The notes: generated by a model not told the origin, from the sequence alone. A stretch of 25,961 nt of DNA from Methanomassiliicoccaceae archaeon (GCA_009780795.1 WQZJ01000004.1:1-25961), one strand, 5' to 3'. Counted from the stretch's first letter, positions 14,229-22,019 are shown. Numbers and translations are program-made.

Positions 14229-14248
14229 CGGGCTTGAAGGGATTCGTT
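14229..14248 (+). repeat. 20-bp direct repeat, right copy, flanking the second Fic gene
   Basis: CGGGCTTGAAGGGATTCGTT, 19 of 20 identical to 12654-12673, begins 25 bases after the Fic stop codon. Composition returns to that of the host genome right after it. Confidence 0.65.
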
Positions 14249-14277
14249 CGTTATTTTGTAATACCGATGGAGGTAAT

Positions 14278-14318
14278 AAAAAAATATTTGCCGGCCGATG
14301 CTTTTACGCACCGGCCGG
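14278..14318 (-). terminator. Hairpin-T7 terminator of the PHP surface-protein gene
   Basis: On the - strand CCGGCCG (14312-14318) pairs with CGGCCGG (14291-14297), then AAATATTTTTTT follows (T7 at 14278-14284). The arrangement and the surrounding 3' untranslated bases match the terminator behind the other large surface gene (23120-23161). The 11-mer CCGATGGAGGT occurs on both sides (14264-14274, 14329-14339). Confidence 0.7.
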
Positions 14319-14365
14319 TCGAGTTGCGCCGATGGAGGTTGGTCGCGTTTCGTTGTTCTCTTGTC

Positions 14366-17300
14366 TCAGGGCTTAAAGAGGACGAACCACGCCACTCCGA
14401 TTATCCCCAGTATTGCCGCGACGGCTATACCGACGTACAACAGGGTGTTGTCTCCTCCTCTGTCATCGCCGCCCGGCGGGTTGTCACCGGACGGCAGTGT
14501 GGGTGGCGTGTTCGCGTTCACCGTGAAGCTCACGGTGAACATCTGCGATGTCACGTCACCTCCGCCGACGGTCACCGTTGCCGTGTACGTTCCCGCCGCA
14601 AGCCCGGTCTTGGGTACGACTGTGAATGATCCCGTGCCGCCGGCCGCAATGCTCCCCAGTGTTCCGGATGAGAGCGTGAAGTCCGCTGCATTGGTCCCGG
14701 TGAGGGTGACTGTCATCGAACCCGTAGACTGGTTTCCGGTGTTGGTCACGGTGACCGGCGCAGCGGTCTGCGCCCCGTATCCGGCCGACGCACCGGTGAA
14801 TGTATACGTACCGCTCCTGTTGAGGGATATGCCGTATGTGTTCACCGTGTACTGGGCCGTCACCGTCAGATCGCCAGTGATGATCGAGAAATCAACGTTC
14901 CATCCGATGAAGGTATGGCCGTCCCTTACGGGGTCGCTAGGGGCCGTTGCGGAACCGCCTTCTTCCACGGTCTCCGTTCTCAATATCGTTCCGTCGTGAT
15001 CCTCGAAAGTAACGGTGTATGTTGCGGGGACCGATCTGAGACCGAACGGCTGCGTGAATGTCTGACACGCATCGGTCGTGGTCTCGTTGACGGTCAGCAC
15101 CGCACGCACATACAGGTCGACGCCGGGCGAGGACAGGTCTATGGTCTCACCGTAGCCGACAACGATGCCGTCCTTGGAGATCCATTCGATCTTGTCGTAG
15201 TTGATCGCCTTTATCGTTATCGTTCCGCCGTTCTCATCCACGATTATATCCTTTATCGTAGGTACCGGACCGTTCCTGTTGGCCGCCCAGTTCGAACCCG
15301 TGTCCTTTCCGGCGTTCGGGCCCGTTGTGGTATAGCTGTACATGAAGAACGCGCCCTTGTCCAAGGCATCCTTGAATGCGGCGACCGCCGCCTCCTCTCC
15401 CTGATCCTTTATGTTCGCCGGTAAGAGCACAAGGTTGACCGCATATCCGAGCGCGCCTCCGTGGTTATCGTCGTTGGCGAATCCCCAGATCGGACGGTCC
15501 GGCATGCTCAGCGTCAGCAAGGTGTCCCAGAGCATACGGTCATTCGGATAACGGTCGTAGAGGTTGATCACTTCCATTCCGAGGAGCGTTGGGAATTCGT
15601 CGAACAGTGCAAGATACCAATCCAGCGATCCGACCCTGCTCTGGTCTCCGCTCAATCCGTTCGGGGACAGTCCGTTGGGATTGTCACCGGTAGTGCGTCC
15701 GGGATGGGCGATTATGAACCTCCCTTTACCGTCATCATACACTATCGCGGCCCGAAGGATATCGAATTCGTTCCCGTATCCTACGCCGTAGTCGGTGTTG
15801 CTGTAGTTACCGCCCTGATTCGGAGAGACGGTCGGGATGTCTCCGGGTTTGTGTCCCACGGTGTCATAGAAGTCTGTGAACAGACTGAGTATGTGCTGCC
15901 TTCTGCTGAGTTCGTTCCCTATTATCGGTATCATTCCCGGTGTCGTATAGCCCGGGTCGCTCCACGGGTATGTCACCCAGTTGTGATCCGCCATCATGAG
16001 GAAATCGTATCCCGCATTCCAGTATGTGTTCGCGACGGTCGCGGGTGTCCCGCTTCCGTCACTATAGTTCGAGTGTGTGTGCAGGTTCGATCTGAACTGT
16101 CCGTATGTGTCGAAGTCGATCGTTCCGTAAGGGTTGTCTATTACGAAGACGGGCAGACTCGACGCGGGTCTCAGTGCTGCGACGGCCGCGTTCAGTGCCA
16201 ACAGCGCATATTTGTGCGCATCCCTGTCATCCGCCGAGGTTATGGCTTTCGCCTCTTCCAATGCCTTAGTGTACGCCATGAAGCTGACGGTTGTGAAATA
16301 CGACCCTATGCGGTCGGCATCATCGGCCGCCTGAATGGCCTCGGCCAGTTTTGCATACACCGTGTCAGCCTCATATTCCAGCTGCAGTATGGCAGCAGCA
16401 ATGGCCTCTCTGGCCACGACCAGGTCGGCATCATTGGCCGATGGGTCGTTCAGAAGAGCAAACGCATTACCGAGTGCCGTCTCAAGGACCGTAAACGATT
16501 CGGCGGTGTATATCGTACCGTCGATCGTCAGCGCCGCCAAATATGCGTACTTCAATTCCGCGTAATCAGGGGAACCGGAGGCCATGTATGTGAAATCCAT
16601 CTCAACCGGTGTGCTGAAATATGTACGTCCCTGCTGAGTGAATCCAACGGCGACGTAGAACTTCGTGTCCTCGGTTATCGGCACCGGTGAGGTGTACTCC
16701 TGTGCCGTACTCAGGCTGAATGTCCCGGGTGCGAGCATGTAGTATATCTTGTAGTTCGCATTGTTCACGGCGATGCCGGTGCCGGCCTTCTTCAGTTCGG
16801 CCACGTCATCGGGGAAGATGGGTCCATCGATCGACATGTTTCTGAAGTCATACACGTACGCATCGCTGGACTGAGAGTTGTATGTCGTCCCGCCCTCCAC
16901 GATGAAGTATCCTCTGTACAGGGCAGCGGTCGTTGATGTGACCGTACTGTCCTTGATGTGCACCACCGAGCCCTGGGATTGTCCGTACAGGGCGCGCTGG
17001 CTGGATAACAGCGTGGATCCTTCTATGTATATCGTGTTGCTGGCGCCGAACGCTATGAGCCCTGTCGATCCGGACAATGTCGGTTTGGATTCCACCGTGG
17101 TGTTGTACAGGTTCAGCCTGGCTGTATTCTGAAGGATGAAGAACGGTGTGCTGAAATAGTCGCTGTTAATGCGCACATTGGATATGTCCTGAATGAAAAC
17201 TATGTCCTTCAGGGTCAGTGCGCCCGCGCCGGTGGATACCGATATACGCGTGGAATCCTTGAAAAGGACCGTATATTTCTTACCGGCCTCACTCTGGATG

Positions 17301-17527
17301 GTGACGTTATATGTGATCGACAGATGAGTGCTGTCGGTCAATTCAATATCGTTCATTATCGTTATGACGCTCTGGCCCGATCCGATGGCAGCGACGAGTT
17401 CTGCCTGAGTGCTCACCGCTCCTGCCGGAGGATCGTCCGCGGACGCCCCGGGCATAAGCCCGACGAAGGGAGTGAGTACCATCGCAAAGACCAAGAGCAT
17501 GGAAATCAAGCTCTTTTTGTTGTTCAT
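14366..17527 (-). CDS. Membrane-anchored surface protein with PHP phosphoesterase domain
   Basis: A 1053-residue exported protein. Order: signal peptide (about 1-30, ending Ala-Ser-Ala-Asp); a beta-helix-like region (about 45-235) of short strand repeats; two FIVAR-like helical repeats (about 322-384 and 391-453); a PHP domain (about 475-700); a Listeria-Bacteroides repeat (about 836-896, ending Gly-His-Thr-Phe-Ile-Gly-Trp); an Ig-like domain (about 898-1004); a Pro/Gly/Asp linker; a membrane helix (about 1029-1050) ending Phe-Lys-Pro. All metal-binding PHP positions appear kept: His483, His485, Asp514-His515, Glu539, His545, His608, Glu652, Asp687 and His689. It is therefore probably an active metal-dependent phosphoesterase held outside the cell; the substrate is unknown. 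GAGGAG sits ahead of ATG 17527. Confidence 0.85.
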   Translation of the reverse strand: MNNKKSLISMLLVFAMVLTPFVGLMPGASADDPPAGAVSTQAELVAAIGSGQSVITIMNDIELTDSTHLSITYNVTIQSEAGKKYTVLFKDSTRISVSTGAGALTLKDIVFIQDISNVRINSDYFSTPFFILQNTARLNLYNTTVESKPTLSGSTGLIAFGASNTIYIEGSTLLSSQRALYGQSQGSVVHIKDSTVTSTTAALYRGYFIVEGGTTYNSQSSDAYVYDFRNMSIDGPIFPDDVAELKKAGTGIAVNNANYKIYYMLAPGTFSLSTAQEYTSPVPITEDTKFYVAVGFTQQGRTYFSTPVEMDFTYMASGSPDYAELKYAYLAALTIDGTIYTAESFTVLETALGNAFALLNDPSANDADLVVAREAIAAAILQLEYEADTVYAKLAEAIQAADDADRIGSYFTTVSFMAYTKALEEAKAITSADDRDAHKYALLALNAAVAALRPASSLPVFVIDNPYGTIDFDTYGQFRSNLHTHSNYSDGSGTPATVANTYWNAGYDFLMMADHNWVTYPWSDPGYTTPGMIPIIGNELSRRQHILSLFTDFYDTVGHKPGDIPTVSPNQGGNYSNTDYGVGYGNEFDILRAAIVYDDGKGRFIIAHPGRTTGDNPNGLSPNGLSGDQSRVGSLDWYLALFDEFPTLLGMEVINLYDRYPNDRMLWDTLLTLSMPDRPIWGFANDDNHGGALGYAVNLVLLPANIKDQGEEAAVAAFKDALDKGAFFMYSYTTTGPNAGKDTGSNWAANRNGPVPTIKDIIVDENGGTITIKAINYDKIEWISKDGIVVGYGETIDLSSPGVDLYVRAVLTVNETTTDACQTFTQPFGLRSVPATYTVTFEDHDGTILRTETVEEGGSATAPSDPVRDGHTFIGWNVDFSIITGDLTVTAQYTVNTYGISLNRSGTYTFTGASAGYGAQTAAPVTVTNTGNQSTGSMTVTLTGTNAADFTLSSGTLGSIAAGGTGSFTVVPKTGLAAGTYTATVTVGGGDVTSQMFTVSFTVNANTPPTLPSGDNPPGGDDRGGDNTLLYVGIAVAAILGIIGVAWFVLFKP

Positions 17528-17694
17528 TCTTATCTCCTCAATTTGCAGATCATACTAACGTTATCGGATCAAACCGTTTTTTGTCAGATCTTGACCACGA
17601 ATCGTGCTATGATTTCGGGGTATATAAATATATAGTTTTGAATTTTAATATATATTAAACATATATTTATTTAGATAATATATAGTTAAATACG
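17528..17694 (-). promoter_or_regulatory. AT-rich promoter region of the PHP surface-protein gene
   Basis: GAGGAGATAAG just before ATG 17527 is a strong ribosome binding site. A TATA-like block (ACTATATATTTATATACC on the - strand) lies at about 17620-17637, predicting a leader of roughly 70-80 bases that contains a short palindrome CACGA-A-TCGTG (17596-17606). More TATA-like DNA follows to 17694 and could also face the other way. Confidence 0.5.
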
Positions 17695-17826
17695 CATTTG
17701 CGACGGACATACTAAGTTGTGTTGCAGCCGTAGGCAGATATTGTAACGGCGCCGCAGAAACGGAAGGCGGCGATCACTAAGGACCGAGGATCCGAATAGA
17801 ACATCCGAATTCAACAGGATTTTTTT
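17695..17826 (+). ncRNA. Candidate structured small RNA
   Basis: A GC-rich island of about 130 bases stands in gene-free DNA, right after an AT-rich block with TATA-like ATAATATATAG (17675-17685) on + and ending in T7 (17820-17826). It can form CGCCGC/GCGGCG (17750-17755 with 17767-17772) and, as an alternative, GCCGT/ACGGC (17727-17731 with 17746-17750); a GGAT/ATCC pair lies near 17788-17806. There is no credible reading frame. It does not look like a tRNA, and I saw no C/D boxes. The identity as RNA is inference. Confidence 0.3.
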
Positions 17827-17887
17827 GTTGGTTTGGAAAGAAAGACACTCAAAGATTCAAGATCTTAAAACCGGACATCCGGCCAGG

Positions 17888-18187
17888 TCACAGCAAATAA
17901 TTGTTGTCTCTGTCACCGATCCGCAGACTGAAAAGCTTGTATGTTGCGTAACCCTCCACGACGAACGGTTCGAGTCTGCATATCGTTTCCGCCTCCTCTT
18001 GACTTTCAGCTTTGAATATTATCATTCCCGCCACGCCGGAATAACCTTTGGTAGGTCCGCACAGCACCAATCTGCCGTCGTCATCCAGTTCTTTTATTCG
18101 GTTCACATGCTTAATGACCATGGCCTTGTTGATCCGGTTATACGTCTTGCCCCTTTCTATCATCATGACATACACGAGTTTCTCCAT
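17888..18187 (-). CDS. YciI-like protein
   Basis: A 99-residue ferredoxin-fold protein of the YciI-like family, small enzymes or binding proteins whose substrates are mostly unknown. The family pattern is plain: His27 in a helix, Asp36-Asp-Gly-Arg-Leu-Val-Leu-x-Gly-Pro, then Gly-Met-Ile-Ile-Phe-Lys-Ala, Glu-Glu-Ala-Glu, and Glu-Pro-Phe-Val-Val-Glu-Gly-Tyr. His27 and the nearby Asp correspond to the proposed catalytic pair. ATG 18187 is preferred over TTG 18202, because GGTGA precedes it and the family begins there. A TATA-like TATAATAACC lies at about 18231-18240 on the - strand. It stands alone between the candidate small RNA and the purC terminator. Confidence 0.82.
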   Translation of the reverse strand: MEKLVYVMMIERGKTYNRINKAMVIKHVNRIKELDDDGRLVLCGPTKGYSGVAGMIIFKAESQEEAETICRLEPFVVEGYATYKLFSLRIGDRDNNYLL

Positions 18188-18288
18188 ATGGTCACCCGCC
18201 AAACCGGCATCTTGACTGGATGGAGTTAACGGTTATTATAGACAACGGGCTCGAATGTCATACACGATACCCCGTGCAGCGGTCACAG

Positions 18289-18320
18289 AAAAATTTATCG
18301 CCCGCGGCCGAAGCCGCGGG
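18289..18320 (-). terminator. Strong hairpin terminator of purC
   Basis: On the - strand CCCGCGGC-TTCG-GCCGCGGG is a perfect eight-base stem closed by a stable UUCG tetraloop, followed by CGATAAATTTTTC (18287-18300). It begins 18 bases after the purC stop and also protects the YciI-like gene's promoter from read-through. Confidence 0.75.
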
Positions 18321-18338
18321 ATGTCCGTCCATGACGGA

Positions 18339-19022
18339 TCAGTCCAACATCAGTTTTACGAGGTCCAGCGGGTCGACCTGTTTGCCGTCCTTGTAGGCGC
18401 GCAGGTTACCGGCGGATATCTCATCGATAAGGAGGACCCTTCCGTCCTTCTTCGACTTACCGAACTCGAATTTGATGTCGTAGAGCTCCATGCCCTTCTT
18501 TGCAAGCTCATCTTTGACGATCTTACCGATCCTCTGTGTCAGGCTCTTAAGCTCCTCGTATTCCTCGCCGGTCAGCAGACCGAGCATCTCCAATGCGTCC
18601 TTCGTTATGGGCGGGTCCTCGCGGGCATCGTCCTTCAGCGTCGTCTCGACGAAGGCGTCCAGCGGTTGACCTTCGGTGCAGTAGTCGCCGTATCTCCTTC
18701 TGAAGCTTCCGACCGCCCTGAACCTGCATATCACTTCCAACCCTTTACCGACGAACGTCACCGGAAGGACGGTCATGGTAGCTTTCTCAACATCAGCGTC
18801 CACGTAGTGGGTAAGGATGCCGGCATCCCTGATCTTCTCAAAGAAGAATTTCGTCAGCCTGACGCCGCCTTTTCCCATGCCGTCGATCGAAAGTGCGACC
18901 GCGTTGCATCCGGGGTCGAACTTCCCGTCAGCCCCGGTCACATCGTCCTTGAATTTTAATAGATAATTACCGTCGTCCAGTTCGTAAACCGTCTTTGTCT
19001 TTCCTTCGTACACGTGTCTCAA
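18339..19022 (-). CDS. purC: SAICAR synthetase (phosphoribosylaminoimidazole-succinocarboxamide synthase)
   Basis: A 227-residue purine-biosynthesis enzyme that joins aspartate to CAIR using ATP. Visible family parts are the start motif Tyr-Glu-Gly-Lys-Thr-Lys (5-10), Phe-Lys-Asp-Asp-Val-Thr-Gly (24-30), Cys-Arg-Phe-Arg-Ala-Val-Gly-Ser (99-106), Asp-Asp-Ala-Arg-Glu-Asp-Pro-Pro (131-138), Asp-Ile-Lys-Phe-Glu-Phe-Gly (182-188) and Asp200-Glu-Ile-Ser. The start is TTG 19022: GGAGGG (19029-19034) lies six bases ahead and the family's N-terminus begins there, whereas the open frame running on to 19232 adds 70 unrelated residues. No other purine gene adjoins it. Confidence 0.92.
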   Translation of the reverse strand: MRHVYEGKTKTVYELDDGNYLLKFKDDVTGADGKFDPGCNAVALSIDGMGKGGVRLTKFFFEKIRDAGILTHYVDADVEKATMTVLPVTFVGKGLEVICRFRAVGSFRRRYGDYCTEGQPLDAFVETTLKDDAREDPPITKDALEMLGLLTGEEYEELKSLTQRIGKIVKDELAKKGMELYDIKFEFGKSKKDGRVLLIDEISAGNLRAYKDGKQVDPLDLVKLMLD

Positions 19023-19231
19023 AATGTTCCCTCCAGATGTTTCGTTCCCCTTTTTGCGGAATTTCGTTCGGATGAAGCAGTCATTATTATTAATATCTCG
19101 CACGGAACCAGAACCATATAATATTTCTTCACTGCACCACACGGAACGGCGAAGATATTCCACCTTCGATCGCAACGGAAAAACATCACCTCCGAGTCCG
19201 ATTCGAGATTCGGCATTCTCTATTTCTAACA

Positions 19232-19257
19232 ATTTCTAATTTGCTCAAATTAGAAAT
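19232..19257. repeat. Perfect 12-bp inverted repeat
   Basis: ATTTCTAATTTG-CT-CAAATTAGAAAT is a perfect dyad with a two-base centre, too tight for a normal RNA hairpin loop, so a protein-binding site is more likely than a terminator. A related element begins 55 bases further on at 19288; the aligned pair share about 21 of 27 bases around a common TGCTCAAA. Confidence 0.6.
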
Positions 19258-19287
19258 AACGACACTGTCATTTTATTTGTTATTGTT

Positions 19288-19308
19288 TCCAATATGCTCA
19301 AAATTGGA
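19288..19308. repeat. Related imperfect dyad
   Basis: TCCAAT-ATGCTCAAA-ATTGGA keeps the TGCTCAAA centre of the 19232 dyad, but with arms of six bases. Its arm bases have changed on both sides so that pairing is kept, which suggests the symmetry matters. Confidence 0.5.
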
Positions 19309-19408
19309 GTAATTATTCAGCAAGATATGTCTCCGAACACCTCCGATCGACGTATCGAATGTTGGAACCTGCCATCAGTCTTTATCGCAGCTTGAGCATT
19401 AATTTCGA

Positions 19409-19996
19409 TCAGGTTTGGTTCACCAGGGACTCGATCCTTCTTTTCCTCTCTATCTCTTCCTGAACAGAGTCCATCAATCCATCATCCTTTCTCTCCGCAG
19501 TGAAGACCATGACATCATCATCCTTTCTCTCCTTGAACAGGAGTTTGAAATGAACGTGGGATGGGATACACCTCTCGTCATCCACCAATCTGTATTTTAT
19601 CGTCATCAGGTAAGCTTCGGATTCGTCCATCTTCACCCCTTCGGTCGGGAAGCCCACGTCGAATACCGTCGGCGGCAGGATGGCGCTCATGCGCACGACC
19701 TCTTCGTGACTCGATTCCATATGCCTGATACCGGTCGCCGCGTCCACGACATCCAGGTCCAAACGCTCCAGATAGGCGGGTGCCCCGCCGCAGTTGTCGA
19801 AACGGAAATAACAGAAGTCACCGAAGAAGAACACATGATCGTCAACGATCCGCATCTCCGATATGTTCCTTACCTCCTCTATTTTCAACAACCTCTCGTT
19901 GATGTCCTTCGTCCGCCTCAATATCATTATACTTACGGTTGCTAGGACCAGGGTGCAAAGCCCGACGAATATGCTGGCGAGCGTCTCTATCTCCAT
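19409..19996 (-). CDS. Single-helix membrane protein of unknown function
   Basis: A 195-residue protein with one N-terminal membrane helix (about residues 8-26) followed by Arg-Arg-Thr-Lys, so the bulk is probably cytoplasmic. A short helical stretch (about 28-50, Lys/Glu/Leu-rich) leads into a beta-rich domain of mixed hydrophobic strands, and the end (about 165-195) is charged with repeated Lys-Asp-Asp and Glu-Arg-Lys. I recognise no family. ATG 19996 has a TATA-like AAAGATATTAAATC at about 20032-20045 (- strand). It is divergent from the propeller gene, and the shared 240-base gap holds TTAACAC (about 20022) and the inverse GTGTTAA (about 20109). Confidence 0.7.
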   Translation of the reverse strand: MEIETLASIFVGLCTLVLATVSIMILRRTKDINERLLKIEEVRNISEMRIVDDHVFFFGDFCYFRFDNCGGAPAYLERLDLDVVDAATGIRHMESSHEEVVRMSAILPPTVFDVGFPTEGVKMDESEAYLMTIKYRLVDDERCIPSHVHFKLLFKERKDDDVMVFTAERKDDGLMDSVQEEIERKRRIESLVNQT

Positions 19997-20117
19997 GCTG
20001 TCACACTGATATCACAATGGGTTAACACTGATTTAATATCTTTTCCCTGAGAAACCGTCGGAGTGACCCCACTAAAAACAAGCTGACCTGTTTTACTCAA
20101 TCGTTTTTGTGTTAAAC

Positions 20118-20153
20118 CTGAATTTTTCAGCAATACTATATGAATAAATATAA
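20118..20153 (+). promoter_or_regulatory. Promoter region of the propeller surface-protein gene
   Basis: ATAAATATAAAAAG (about 20145-20157) is a likely TATA box, predicting a leader of some 60 bases before ATG 20236. Just upstream is the dyad CTGAA-TTT-TTCAG (20118-20130), which could be an operator. Confidence 0.45.
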
Positions 20154-20235
20154 AAAGACAACGCGATACGATCTACAGGAGGACGATAGGAGCAACAAAA
20201 AAGAGACAAAAAATATAAAACAAGGGAGGCAAGAA

Positions 20236-22005
20236 ATGAAAGACAAAAAACCGTGTATGAAAGGGTCTAAGGCCCTCTCCGTGATGGTCGCAATGATGTT
20301 TGCGGCGTCCGCGGTAGCCATAATTTTTTCAGCGGCGACCGCGAATGATAACGATCTCGATAAGACGTTCACGGGCGGGTTCTTGGGCGCAGGCGGAGAT
20401 GTAAAGGGAACGATCAATTTCGGCGGAGACGGAAATGATATTTTCTATGATGTGATAATGGTCCCGGACGGCTTTGTTGCCGTCGGGTATTCAGGCTGGG
20501 AAAGCTTCGATGGCGGCGAAGGCGACGATTGGATCCAAATTAAAGGGTACGGCGGTAAGGACGCGATCATCGTAAAGTACGGTCCCGACTGGAATGTCAT
20601 ATGGGCCGTCCATTTCGGCGGCCCCGGTAATGATGAGTTCTACGGCGTGGCAGTGATGGAGCACGATGACAAAAGCTACACGCTCTTCGCGGTCGGATAT
20701 TCAGACGCGACGAGCTTCTTTAACGAAGAAAACGTCTATGAAATGGATGTGAATTATGGATATTGGGTCGAAAAAGAGATAGAAGGGTACGGCGGTAAGG
20801 ACGCGATCATCGTTGCATTTGACGGTATCAACGGCTCCCCGATCGACGCGATGCACTTCGGCGGTATCGATGAAGATGTGTTCTACGGCGTGGCGGTACA
20901 CGGAGAAGACATATTCGCGGTGGGCAGTGCCCACACGGACAGCTTCGGTACCGGCAGCTGGGAAGACGTCCATCCGGATCAGGATGACCCTGTAGGATAC
21001 GGCGGTCTTGATGCTATAATTGTGGGATTCAACAACCACGAGATCATCGGAGCATTGAACTTCGGCGGTGCCGGTGACGATGTGTTCTACGGCGTAGCGG
21101 CATCCGAGAACGGGGTCTTTGCAGTAGGTTATTCTGAATTCGAGAGCTTCAGTAAGGACAGCTGGGACAGCAGCACTTGGGCGCTTTCGGTCAATGACCC
21201 CGTAGACCCTGTAGGATACGGCAAAAAGGACGCGATCATCGCACTATATGCTGAAGGCGAACTGATCTTTGCGCTGAACTTCGGCGGTGCCGGTGACGAT
21301 GTGTTCTACGGCGTGGCGGTATCATCGGAAGGCGATGTATTCGCGGTCGGCTATTCTGACGATGACAGTTTTGGCACCGGCAGCTGGGTCGGCGACTGGC
21401 TCGATGAATGGATCAACGACCCGGAGGATGCCCCCGAAGGATACGGCGGCCTTGATGCGATAATCGTGGCATTCAGGGATTACGGCGTATTCAAAGCGAT
21501 CAATATCGGCGGTGTCGGTGACGATGTGTTCTACGGCGTGGCGGTATCATCGGAAGGCGATGTATTCGCGGTCGGCTACTCCGACGAGGACAGCTTCGGC
21601 GAAGACACGGGGAAAGGAAAGAACGACGCGGTAGCGGCCCTGTTCAGGGATGCCGAATTGTTAGAGATCATGAACTTCGGCGGTGTCGGTGACGATGTGT
21701 TCTACGGAATAGCGATCACGGAGAGTCCCAACTACGGCTATGAGCTCTATGCGGTCGGCTACTCCGACGAGTACAGCTTCGAGTCCGGAGATTGGCCGGA
21801 CGGCATCCTCGGCAAAGGCGGCGATGACGCCATCGTCATGATAATCGACGGCGGCGAGCTCCCTGAGACCGGTAACGGCGGTGATGGTGGAGACGGAGGC
21901 GACGGCGGCACCGATGACGACAACCTGATGCTGTATCTTGCAATAGGCATCGTACTGGCGATGGCAGTGATAGGGGCGGTCTACTTCCTTCTGCTGAGAA
22001 GGTAA
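20236..22005 (+). CDS. Secreted seven-bladed propeller protein with C-terminal anchor
   Basis: A 589-residue exported protein. The signal peptide is at about residues 1-37 (Met-Lys-Asp-Lys-Lys, then a hydrophobic run to Ala-Ala-Thr-Ala). Seven repeats of roughly 60-80 residues follow, each with a Phe-Gly-Gly-x-Gly-Asp-Asp-x-Phe-Tyr-Gly-Val-Ala-Val strand and a Phe-Ala-Val-Gly-Tyr-Ser-Asp strand, often preceded by Gly-Tyr-Gly-Gly-x-Asp-Ala-Ile-Ile-Val. Seven such units suggest one complete beta-propeller of the SBBP kind. It ends with a Gly/Asp linker, Asp-Asn-Leu-Met-Leu-Tyr, a membrane helix and Arg-Arg. ATG 20236 is chosen because GGGAGG (20224-20229) lies six bases ahead and the signal peptide begins there; the open frame reaches back to 20140. 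It is very acidic. Function is unknown; binding or adhesion is a guess. Confidence 0.85.
   Translation: MKDKKPCMKGSKALSVMVAMMFAASAVAIIFSAATANDNDLDKTFTGGFLGAGGDVKGTINFGGDGNDIFYDVIMVPDGFVAVGYSGWESFDGGEGDDWIQIKGYGGKDAIIVKYGPDWNVIWAVHFGGPGNDEFYGVAVMEHDDKSYTLFAVGYSDATSFFNEENVYEMDVNYGYWVEKEIEGYGGKDAIIVAFDGINGSPIDAMHFGGIDEDVFYGVAVHGEDIFAVGSAHTDSFGTGSWEDVHPDQDDPVGYGGLDAIIVGFNNHEIIGALNFGGAGDDVFYGVAASENGVFAVGYSEFESFSKDSWDSSTWALSVNDPVDPVGYGKKDAIIALYAEGELIFALNFGGAGDDVFYGVAVSSEGDVFAVGYSDDDSFGTGSWVGDWLDEWINDPEDAPEGYGGLDAIIVAFRDYGVFKAINIGGVGDDVFYGVAVSSEGDVFAVGYSDEDSFGEDTGKGKNDAVAALFRDAELLEIMNFGGVGDDVFYGIAITESPNYGYELYAVGYSDEYSFESGDWPDGILGKGGDDAIVMIIDGGELPETGNGGDGGDGGDGGTDDDNLMLYLAIGIVLAMAVIGAVYFLLLRR
21292..21353 (+). 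repeat. 62-bp identical segment, blade 5
   Basis: Identical to 21517-21578 (225 bp, 75 codons, further on), although the other blades differ freely at the DNA level. This points to recent blade duplication or gene conversion inside the propeller gene. Confidence 0.85.
21517..21578 (+). repeat. 62-bp identical segment, blade 6
   Basis: Second copy of the segment at 21292-21353; the first difference on the right is a silent T/C change. Confidence 0.85.
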
Positions 22006-22019
22006 AAAACATCTTAACA

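Larger units (their letters stand above)
19023..19408. other. Gene-free region upstream of purC
   Basis: Contains the purC ribosome binding site, TATA-like elements on the - strand (ATATTATATGG near 19112-19122 and GATATTAATAATAATG near 19082-19097), and two dyads (19232-19257, 19288-19308) plus a third TGCTCAA, inverted, at 19392-19398. No gene is seen on either strand. The right part is also the 3' flank of the gene ending at 19409. Confidence 0.6.

Noticed and set aside
19023..19232. A 70-residue N-terminal extension of PurC
   Set aside because: GGAGGG lies right before TTG 19022, the family starts there, and the upstream residues look like translated promoter DNA.
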